DNA from: Bryoerythrophyllum caledonicum
Lineage: Eukaryota > Streptophyta > Bryopsida > Pottiales > Pottiaceae
Assembly: GCA_963971425.1 (NCBI GenBank)
Contig: OZ020520.1
Location: 23,516,754 to 23,580,753, forward strand
Direction: 5' to 3'
DNA length: 64,000 bases
The notes under the pieces were generated by a model. It ran no database searches and was not told where the DNA came from. It saw only the letters and a program-made list of their open reading frames with translations. A program made the position numbers and the translations under genes. Positions 20,268-29,952 of the stretch are shown here, one piece after another (the first letter of the stretch is position 1; each line of letters begins with the position of its first letter).

Positions 20268-20956
20268 AGTCTAAAGGGCCAAGTTGAGGGGATGTAACTC
20301 ATACCATTTGATAAATCCCACGTCGTTTTTTAGTCATTAAAGGTCTCCATTTTCTAAAATTTTCTTCTCAGTATTTCTATTCATGGAGCCTAGAAGAAAA
20401 CATGTTTTGTTTAAAAACATCAAGAAAATGGCCTAAGTGAGCATAACTAAAAAAAACTCCAGCTTAAGCACCGCTATTGAAATTGTTGAAGAACATCAAT
20501 AAATGAGATTTCTTTCTCCAAAAGAAGAATATGTGGGAAAGTTGTTAACGTGGGATAGAGCCATTGAGCGGTATGGGGGAGACTCAAGTTCTAATTTCTA
20601 CACCGGAATAACATATCGGAAACAGGGGGCTTGGAAGCAAAGGCAAAGGTAAACTTAGGTAATCCAAGTAAAAAATTCAAGTAATAATTCAACAAAAAGT
20701 TCCAAAATAAAAAATTTAGGGAAAAAGCTCATGTGAAAATAAATAGCCGTTTCAATTTAATGGCTAAGATCTTGTCATATTCTCAACATTTCAATAAAAA
20801 AAGTGTGGCACCACAACAAGAGTTTGGGTGTTTGTTCTTGTTCAACCCAATGTTTCTTTAGGAGGCCTAAAGCTTGGCACCAAAACTCTCAAAAAGTGTT
20901 GCCGTGTAGGCATTTTGGATGCAGTCAACTCTTGGCATTTGGTCCCAGTGTGAAGC
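20268..20956. other. Spacer, nothing recognised
   Basis: No bounded repeat, RNA gene or credible coding frame was found between two TTAA elements. Confidence 0.5.
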
Positions 20957-20960
20957 TTAA

Positions 20961-21766
20961 CCCCTAAAGAACCAAAGTCCCCTCGGGGGACATTTTGAGT
21001 TTGGGGAAGGTACCACGTTCTTAATTGTAGGCATTATTTTCTGAGATTTTTTATTTAATGGACAACTTTTGATTAGCTTTGCGTAGACACAAATTTCATA
21101 GAATTTCGACTTACGATTCAAAAGTTACAATTTATTTTCACTTACATTTACAAATAGTGCAGCAGTTTAGTGTGACATATCACAAATACTGTCACTAAAC
21201 ATTAATAACTTCTAAATTCAATAGAAATTTGAGTTTTTGTCCATTTAAAAGAAAGAAAATGTCCCCTTGGAAAAGAAATTGAGATCTTTGCATCTACCAT
21301 ACGGATTTGTGAGTTTCAAAAATTTGAGAAGGATATCATATATGCAAAATATAAAGTGTATCGTTGTTTCTCATCACATAGTTGCATTGCAGGATTTCTT
21401 AGAACAACTTCTGCACTTCTTCTACTTCTAAAATTTGGTGCACATGTGCCTAACATGATTCTTTTCAAGTTAACATAATAAATTCACAGCCCGTAGTGCA
21501 AAAAGTTGCCATAGAAGGTGGTCGAAGTTTGTGGAAGATGTTTAGTATGACCTCAAAAAGAGATTATGTCTCACTTCAAGGGCTGATATCTTTCAATCCG
21601 TGCAGTCAAACTTACCAAAATTTTCACCACACTCTCATACAACTCTAGTATAAGATCCTACCGTTAAATTTTCAGAAAAAACATTTTGTATCATTTTGTG
21701 TTGAATGTGCTGAAAATGGTAGTTTTGGTGTGATTTTGAGGGGAAAATGTCTTGGTCCTTTAGGGG
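20961..21766 (+). mobile_element. Long-class TTAA element, 806-bp variant
   Basis: Flanked by TTAA at 20957-20960 and 21767-21770. The ends are CCCCTAAAGAACCAAAG and CCCCTAAAGGACCAAGAC. The left subterminal palindrome is the perfect GTCCCCTCGGGGGAC (20977-20991). The interior is diverged from other members except 'ATCTTTCAATCCGTGCAGTC' near the right end, so it may be a separate subfamily. Confidence 0.9.
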
Positions 21767-21904
21767 TTAAAGGACTGAGTTTGAGCTTTAGACCAATCAA
21801 ACTGCTAGAATTGTTTAGCCTCTCGGCCTTGGTCCGTAGTGTATGAGCCCCCTTACTTTAACCATTCATTTCTAAATTGGATCTATATTTTGATGATTTT
21901 TAAA

Positions 21905-22520
21905 TCTAAGTCAAACAAATTCACACATTATTGCACATTGTTGGGCAAGGTAGTACTAAAAAAAACTTCTACTTTTTCACATTAAACTTTGAGATCATCA
22001 TATTATTACTTTTTATCTTTTTCTGCATCATTATGTGGTGTAAACCTTCTTATTGACCATTCATATTCTCATCCTAAAACATACTAAGTACACAAAAAAA
22101 TATTACACAAGTTGTCAATTTTTAAACCTCCACTCCTTGCACAAATTTTTTTAATATGCTACATCCTTTTTCTACCTCTTGAAATTGGAGTAGAAGGAAC
22201 TAATATCATGCTTGACATGATGGAAATGAATTTAGACTTGTGTAGTGCAAAAAGTTGACACCAAGTAAAGTCAAAGTTTGTTGATCCATGAAACAGAGGG
22301 AAGAAAATGGACTCTTTTCTCTACTTCAAACACTATAATATTACAATCCGTGCGGTCAATATTTAAGAAATTTTTATGTAAGTTACTTAGTAAGTATTAA
22401 TTGAGATCCTGCGGTTTAAACTAGAAGTAGAAGTTTTTTATTGCGTCCTTACTCATTGCACTAGAACAAGCAATTTTCAAGTGTCTTTGGTATGAAATTG
22501 TCAAAAAAAATTAGGGGTTA
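21905..22520 (+). mobile_element. Right-hand fragment of a long-class TTAA element
   Basis: It is collinear with the right two thirds of 17711-18649: 'CTAAGTCAAACAAATTCACA', 'CACTCCTTGCACA', 'GACACCAAGTAAAGTCAAAG' and the end TTAGGGG. The flank is TTAC instead of TTAA and the left end is missing. From 22526 to 22904 nothing is recognised. Confidence 0.7.
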
Positions 22521-22908
22521 CGTAATGAGTACATTAATAATTATTTTTAGTGTTAGCTACATTGTTTAACTTAAACATGCTATAACATAATGTATATAGT
22601 CATTGAATATACAAGAAAAGCTATGTAAGCTATGTAATAGAATGCAAATTGATACTATGTAAGAAGTTAAATATCCATTACTCAATTATATACAAAATAT
22701 TGTAGATAGGCTAGAAATTCCATATCTTAATAACTAAAGAGAAAAGGCACCCTCGCAAGTGCAAAGCACACTCTAAACATCATGAATTGTCAAACCTAAG
22801 ACCACTCTGTAATTCCCAATGATAGCTAGAAGTGCAACAAATACTTCAACTCTATGCTAAGAGGCTAAAGTTGAGAAAGAAGAGCTTCAATAGTAACAAG
22901 AAGGTTAA

Positions 22909-23129
22909 CCCTTAAACGTCAGGAACCGTATGTACATGCCCATAATCTATTTGTAGAATACAGAAAATGTATTGAAGTTTAGCAAGACTCACACCTTTGG
23001 ATTAAAGATTCTTTAACTAACATATTTCATTTGGAGGTCATTTCAATACATAAACCTTATGATGTTCAAATACGACACCATACATGTAGAATATTGTGGC
23101 CACTAGTGACACCTGTTAACGTTTAAGGG
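22909..23129. mobile_element. Short-class TTAA element
   Basis: 221 bp between TTAA at 22905-22908 and 23130-23133. The ends are CCCTTAAACGTCAGGAACCG and CCCTTAAACGTTAACAGG. Class landmarks are 'ATGTACATGCCCATA', 'CATTTGGAGGTCATTTCAAT' and 'TACATGTAGAATATTGTGGC'. Confidence 0.9.
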
Positions 23130-23237
23130 TTAAAGTATCATGAGAGGCCAACTTCAATTGCCAAAACACACAAGGATGGCTTAAGCTACGACCATGATAC
23201 TTGGCATTATGACCAACATTATGGCTTTAACTTTTAA

Positions 23238-23531
23238 CCCTATGAGGCCGATAAACTTTTTTGGCCTGTGAGAATCTAGAAGTGTTCTAGATCATGGAAA
23301 ATGACTTTTATTTAATGGCTACATTTCAGCATAAAAATCTATGAACTCACTTCACGGAAATCACTGTAGCTCGCTAATGCTTGCACCATTTGTTGTGGCG
23401 GATGGTCTCAATAGATGCCCATCTTCCTCCACCTCTATGTCCTCTAAATTTTTCATGGAGGCGGCTTGTAGCGTTTGCTATCAAGATTATCGTGCCAAAA
23501 AGACCCAAAAATGGACTTAGACCTTGAAACG
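23238..23531. mobile_element. 290-bp-class TTAA element, diverged ends
   Basis: 294 bp between TTAA at 23234-23237 and 23532-23535. The ends are CCCTATGAGGCCG and CGTTTCAAGGTC. The interior is strongly similar to 19966-20263 ('AGAAGTGTTCTAGATCATG', 'GGTCTCAATAGATGCCCATC'). Confidence 0.82.
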
Positions 23532-23535
23532 TTAA

Positions 23536-23959
23536 AACACGGGTGGGCCTTTTGACTACCGTATCAAAGATTCCTATAATTATTGTAATTATAAATTTTA
23601 AATTGTATAAACTTTGGAAGATCTAAAAGAGAATTACCTTCAAGTCAGTACAAATATTATTTTCGTTAAATCCAAAGAGAAGGTATGCAATGTCCGAAGT
23701 TGGTACCAAAATAATCTTCATTTCCTTGTTGAAATCAAAGATTTTAAGAAGTGGCATAGTTTGTGATTCATATTTTTCTATTTCAAGAAGTGGCTTATTA
23801 CAATGACCATGAAATAATGAAAATGCAATTCAAATATAGAAATAAGAATGATGACAATAAAGAGACTTGAGATATGAGTCTGAAATTGACTATTGTTGTC
23901 TACCAAAATTTGCGATACTAAGCTTGTTAGGCTTTCCAATTATTCCTTTGATACTAATA
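23536..23959. other. AT-rich spacer, nothing recognised
   Basis: No supported feature. Confidence 0.5.
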
Positions 23960-24186
23960 CACTACACTAAACATCGCATTTAGTGTAGCGTCCAGTAAAT
24001 GACTTGTAAATGCTATAACTTTTTACTTTAAGTGAATATTTTTACCAACTATGTTTATGATGATCCTCTTATTTGAATACTATAGAGATTTGTGCTCTTG
24101 GTAAAAATTGGCATCAAGAGTAAAAACTTATAGCATTTACAAGTCATTCACTAGGCACTACACTTAATGCAATGTTTAGTGTAGTG
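23960..24186. mobile_element. MITE of the GACTTGTAAATGCTATAA family, copy 3
   Basis: 227 bp with inverted arms of about 65 bases. Both start CACTACACTAAACAT and contain GACTTGTAAATGCTATAA. The two outermost stretches are themselves near-palindromic (CACTACACTAAAC with TTTAGTGTAG). Flanks ATA and ACA do not give a clear target duplication. This is the best-preserved copy and a strong hairpin former. Confidence 0.85.
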
Positions 24187-24189
24187 ACA

Positions 24190-25744
24190 TCTGACGCACT
24201 AAAATAGATGTAACTAAGCAAGACAACAAAGCTATATTATGCTATGCACCCAAAGTTTAGTATGGTGGAGTTTGTTATCCACAAAATTGTATTAGGATTT
24301 ATATAGGGCCTAGCACAAGCCCTAAGGCTTATTTCCTTCAAATCTTTGAGAGTTTTCGTAAGGTCAAAAAATATAAATGAATGAAGTATCATATTCTTCA
24401 AATATTTATACTTTTAGATGAGATTCATCCACATTTAGCATAACCTACGGGTGAAAGCACACTAGGGTGTACCACTTTTGGTGTCAGTGTCACAAAATTG
24501 GAAAAAAAACTACTTATTTATTTGAAGGGCAAATAATTGTAGAAAATTACATTATTGAATATGGAGGAATGATTGACATTACTAATGGATCCTAGGGTCC
24601 AAGGGAAATTTGCCATTGTAATCAATATTTGGTTTTATTCACTAAAATCACTTGAAAACAAGGAATTCCATAATTTTTTCTTTTTTTTTTGCACTTTTGT
24701 TGAATGGAAGATTAAATTAAAAATATTTTACATGCAAGTTTAATTTTTGTTGAGTTAGTTCGATGTTGAAATAACTTGTAAACTCAAAATTAGGAATTTT
24801 TAGTGTCACAATGTCCCTCCTCTCAAGTTTAGCGTTCCTAAGAAATTCCTTGTATAAGGAATTAAATAACAAAAAACTCAGGCCTACATGTAGAATCAAG
24901 TTAACTTCTATCACCAACCAATCAAAATATAAAATTTTATTTTTTCAAATTTTTGTTGAATTCTCTGTTTTTGCCCAAAAGTGAGTAAGCCTAGTGTGCT
25001 TCTACCCCTACCTCTATTTGATGACAAAGGATAGGTCTTAGCTGTTCATTAGTAACAATGTGTCTTAATTATACTATTTAGGAGGACTTATGAACTTGGT
25101 GATTTGGTCATACAAAAATGTGTCATACAATCAAGGGTTTCATATAGTTGAGTATTGTGTTTATAAGGTTAAACTTCAGACTGTGTGTTATGTGAAACAA
25201 TGAGACTAAGAGAAGTCTATTGATTATGTTCATTCAATGAAGAAAATATCTTTTCTTTGCCCTTCAAACATGATAATTTTCCAATATGTGGAATCAGCTT
25301 GTATACAAATTTCAGAATTTCTTTTTGAAAATTTGAAAATGAAGATTTTATAATTTCTTTTGTATTCATTATACAAGAATAAGAGGTTTTAAAGACTTTT
25401 TGGTTGATCAAAGTATTTGTGAAAAATTAGGTGGTATATGTAAATGTCATTCATAATGTTTTCACAAATAATTAAAATGTCAACTTGAAGAAGCTACCAT
25501 TGTACATATCAGTGGTCAAAGAGGAATATCCTAGTACAAAACACATCAACAACTTAGGGTGGAGGCATTTTTGAAAATGTTAAATGCAAATCTTAGATTC
25601 CCACAAATACTTTTGTTGTAGAGATAGCCAAGAATTTTTAGAAGTAAAACCACCACCATATACTATTTGCTGCCATATTATTAATTAGAACAACACCGTT
25701 TCTTTCCCCATTATCTAGTCAAAGCTAACCATTTCATGGTCACT
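24190..25744. other. AT-rich spacer, nothing recognised
   Basis: No coding frame above background, no RNA gene and no bounded repeat are apparent. Two 64-66 codon minus-strand frames (near 24717 and 25217) show no domain. Confidence 0.5.
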
Positions 25745-26400
25745 TCATAACATTTTATCTACTACCACCATTTTTCTCTCTATTTCCATTCTATATTTTG
25801 ACAACTTCTCTAATGTCTGTAACTTTAAGTCTCTTGCCCTCTTCTTTGAAAATTTCTTAAAAACCATCAACCTTGTCTTTATTGCCACCCTACTTTTTTT
25901 TAAAATTATCTATAAAGTCACCAACTTTGTCTTCATTGCTACCCACTTATTTTGGTGTTTTATTCTAAAGCCTTTAATTATATCTCTATCACCATCCACT
26001 ATCTTTGACCTTGCCTCTCATAATGTGTCTATTGTTGCCCAAATATTTCAATAGCTCTTTTGAAGCCATCAACTCTCTCACTATTGCCACCCACTTATTT
26101 AGACATTTTTCTAAAGTCACAGACTATATCTCTCTAGCCATCTAATATCTTTGACAATCTCTATTTCCACATACTTGTTCTGACCCTTTCTCCAAATCCA
26201 GCAACCACTCCAAGCCTACGAAGCAAATTTAGGAGAGTTGGTGCTTTCAAGACATTTAACCATAACTATCAAGCTCCATGATTGTTGCCACCATGCCAAC
26301 AACCACAATCAACTTCCACTTTAGAGTAGAAATGTAGCCCAATCATACATGCCTTTTCAACAACCTCTCCAAAGTGAAGGCATGTACACATGTTTTCTAG
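25745..26400 (-). repeat. Dispersed repeat, inverted relative of 7530-8990
   Basis: The reverse complement matches the 7.5-9 kb repeat: 'GTAGCCCAATCATACATGCC' (26334-26353), 'CCACCCACTTATTTAGACAT' and 'GACCTTGCCTCTCATAATG'. It lacks a long-TIR insertion at the equivalent of position 7530 (GTGTACATGCC near 26388), so it records the unoccupied state of that edge. Confidence 0.55.
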
Positions 26401-27987
26401 ACTTGTCCGCCTTATAAGAAGCCCGCAATAAGGGGAGCTGAGAACCATCTCTCACCTTGTGCTTATGATTCATTCAAAGAGAGGCGTAGGCTCTTTGGGA
26501 ACAAACAGACACTTCGTGTACGTTGGTCTCCTTTGGGGGATCGGAGTTCATATTTCTTTCCATTGAGAGCTCTTTCATTTCTAGTCCCAAGTTATGGTTT
26601 CAACAACTGGTTCGCCTTTTACTAGCCAGTGTTCTGAAACTTGGTTATGATTTTCAGCACGACTGGCTTGTGAAGGATGAATTAGTTGTTGACAATCAGA
26701 AGAGGTTGACCAAGAGGATTCCGATGTTTTTGAGTTTTTTTGGATAATTGAATGTGGTGTATTCCATGATCACCTTGGAATCTTCAGCTCCACTAGTTAT
26801 ATTGGTGGTTTTCACATTGCCAATTGTACTTTGATTGACCCATTTATATATATCTTTCTAGTCTAGTCATGTCATAAATCTAATATGCTCTATTTATGTA
26901 CCAACACCTATTGTCAAAACAAAGTATTGGTAGTATATAAGAATCTAGATTATTGAAATTGCACAGAGACTTTGCATGTGGAAAGTATGATGCAACCATA
27001 AATTCTGGATGAAAACAAGCAATTAGCAAAAAGATAAATAGCAGGCTTTTGATAGAGAGCAAGGTATAGGAGAGAGGCATAGATAAGGAGAGAGAAGTAG
27101 CAGCATTATGGCGTAGGTGGCAAGATGAGGAGAGGTTTGAGGGGGAAAACCATGGCAATTCATGAAAGAATTAAAGAATGATTCCTTGTTATTAAATGTT
27201 GCCAAAAGCTTGGTCACTGAGCCATGCTTGTTTATTATATATTCTAAGTGTTACTATTTTAAATGCCAATATAGCCAATTGGTAGTTCATTTATATTAAA
27301 TAGACTAAAACTGGCATATAAGACATCAACTTGTTAAACATTTCTCTACTTAGTACTATAGTAAGTATTATAAAGCTTGAAAAGTAGTAATTCCAGCCTT
27401 GGTCAATACTTACATTGTTAAAGTGGTAAAAGCCACATAATTTTTTCCTTCTTCATCCGATTAATAGCTTGAAAATCCCTAAATGAAGTTGTTTAAATTT
27501 TACTCATTAATCTAATCTAAACATTAATGAAAATCTAATAAGTAATATTTGAAGGAATTATATATGATCATGGAGATATATGGTGTTTTTAAACAAGATG
27601 AAACAAACAAGAATTCATATACCTTTTAAAAAGTTTTCTTATTGAATTCTTTATTTATTTTATCCAATTGTAAACAATAATGAATAACAAATCTCAATTT
27701 GAAAAATCTATTGAATATATCAAATTCATTATCTCCTAGCACTAGGGGTATTTTTACCCTCTTGATTGGTTTATACACTAATTTTTCCTTGATGTCCTCC
27801 TTTGAAATTTAGTCAAATTTTTCCTTGATGTCCTCCTTTGAAATTTTCATGTTCAAATACAACACCTTACATGTACAATATTGTGGCCACCAGTGGCACC
27901 TTTTAACGTTTAAGGATTAAATAAATGAATCAGGCAACGTTGCAAAGCTCTGATTTGACACTAGTAACATGTATGGAACATGAGTAT
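26401..27987. other. Spacer with a small fragment of a short-class TTAA element
   Basis: A 74-codon plus-strand frame at 26523-26747 has no recognisable domain. Bases of about 27845-27921 match one end of the short class ('ACAACACCTTACATGTACAA', 'CACCTTTTAACGTTTAAGGA'). Nothing else is supported. Confidence 0.5.
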
Positions 27988-27991
27988 TTAA

Positions 27992-28202
27992 CCTCTAAAG
28001 GACCTAGTGTTCCTATGGGGAACAAACTTTTTCACTTTGAATGCAATTATCTCTTGATCCGTACGTTTTAAATTCACAAATGGTTTTATACATCATCTCA
28101 TGTAAATATAGAAGATCATACAATTACATTCTCAAAAGTTAATCTTCGATGTTTTTACTCAATAAAGTAGATATTCCTCTAAATACCTTGGTTCTTTAGG
28201 AG
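27992..28202. mobile_element. TTAA element, 211-bp variant
   Basis: Flanked by TTAA at 27988-27991 and 28203-28206. The ends are CCTCTAAAGGACCTAGTG and CTCCTAAAGAACCAAGG. A near-terminal imperfect palindrome GTTCCTATGGGGAAC follows the left end, as in the long class. It looks like an internally deleted member. Confidence 0.85.
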
Positions 28203-28410
28203 TTAAAGGTATCCTTTCCTGCTTGAAAAAGCGTTTATTGCCTTTGAAGATGAAAGAATGTTACTCAATGAAGTTTTTTTTTTGCTAATCAATGTACTAA
28301 GGTTCAATCTTTGGTTTCTTTTCTACTTGTACAATCTTGAAACAAACAAACAACACACAACAATGATCAACAAGAGCACAAGATATCTTAAAATTTAGAT
28401 CTTGTATGTA

Positions 28411-29374
28411 GGAAGAAGAACGCCGGTCTCCGAGGGAGGCCAACGTGAATAAAATTTCTATTCTTTCTACTACTAAGACCATGCCCACTGGACAAGGAAT
28501 TAGTAAGCTCGAACTACTTCCCCCTCTCGAGGGTAGACACTATGTAGCAAGTAGCCAAAGAACTACAAACCAACCAATCAAAAGAGTAGCAAGGAAGGGG
28601 GGAGAAGAGAGAGAGGGGGGGAGGAGAGTGTGAGGGATAGAGATAAGGTAGAGGGGAAATTTTATGGGGGGTCTTGTGTGTCTGAAAGGGCTTGTTTGTT
28701 TTCAATTTTACGTTTATGTAGAAGGATGGACATAGCATGTTGTATGGCAATGATGTTAATATTTTTGAAAGTATTTGTAATTGTATCCATAGGAATTTTG
28801 AAGGTATCTTCTAGGGTTTTTATAGATGGAATAAAGGTGGTGGCACGAGCGCTGGCTGTGACTACAATAAGGAGGTCCACTTTCCATCCTAGGGCACTGA
28901 TGTCATTAATAAGGGATTGGTATTTGTTGATTTTGTTTTCGATCGTTTCTAGTGAGAATCTGTCAGTATTGTATGTAAATTTGATGAATTGAATGGTGTA
29001 GTCTTGGTTTATGTGGTCGGGTGGGGGTCATTGTATGGTAGGCCTCTAACGCAGAGTATGTCCGGTTTGAGTAGCATTGCAGTGGCATCGTTAAGTTTCA
29101 CATGTACATGGTAGTAGCCATCGTCGAACTGTATTTTCTTGTGGGTTGTTATTTAATGTGCCTGCATTCATGAGAATAAAACATCTCGATTTGTTATGGA
29201 AGGTGATTAGTTTATGGATTTCCCATACGACTTTGTTATGTCTTTTGACAATTAGGGAGTGGATGTGGTGGTTATGACATTTAAGTAGAACATGTAGCCA
29301 TGTGTCTGGATCCGTGGAAGTGCAAATTGGGCATGTTATGGACGGGAGTCTTTCTATTCCAAAGAAGAGTTGTC
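28411..29374 (-). mobile_element. 5'-truncated non-LTR retrotransposon (LINE), copy 2
   Basis: 964 bp flanked by a 12-bp target duplication ATCTTGTATGTA (28399-28410 and 29375-29386). On the minus strand the upstream part reads as a zinc-finger-like C-terminal segment, CPICTSTDPDTWLHVLLKC (near 29340-29280). It continues into DRFSLETIENKINKYQ, LGWKVDLLIVVTASARATTF and LLHKRKIENKQ, matching copy 1 at 2421-2993 and extending it upstream. At least one frame break separates the parts. The 3' end again has the hairpin and a TTC tail. Two changes in the stem (CGTTGG opposite CCGGCG) keep it paired through G-U wobble. The copy is truncated and inactive. Confidence 0.82.
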
Positions 29375-29952
29375 ATCTTGTATGTACAATAGGGTGACAT
29401 TCAAATTGGCCGTTTAGTAGTTCCAGGGATAGTGTCCTACACTGCTGCCAACTTTGACACCCTCCCCAAAGCTGAGAAATTGTTATTTTACCATGAAAAT
29501 TTGGGGACATCATCATCTTTATGTTGAAAACATGCATACCAAATTTCAAGTCCAGGAGACTTATACAAAAAAACTTATGCAAGATCTACCAACATGGGAT
29601 AGCTGTGAGAAAAGTGTTACAACTGCCAACTTTGACACCCTCCCAAGAATTGAGGAAATTGTTTTTGCCCATGAAATTTTTGGAGAAAAAACATTTTTAT
29701 GTTGTTTGCATGTGTGGAAAATTTCAAGTCCAAAAGACCCATACAAAAAATGATATTCCAAATCTACCAACATGTGTAGTTTTGAGAAACAAAGGGGAAA
29801 ACCATTTTACTACTTCCAACTTTGACGCCCTCCTTAGGATTGAATTTTTGTTGATACATAGTGAAATTTTTGGCACAAGATCATCTCTACGCTGGTAACA
29901 TGTGAGATAAATTTCAAAGCCAAAAGATGTACACAAAAAAGTTATTCCATAT

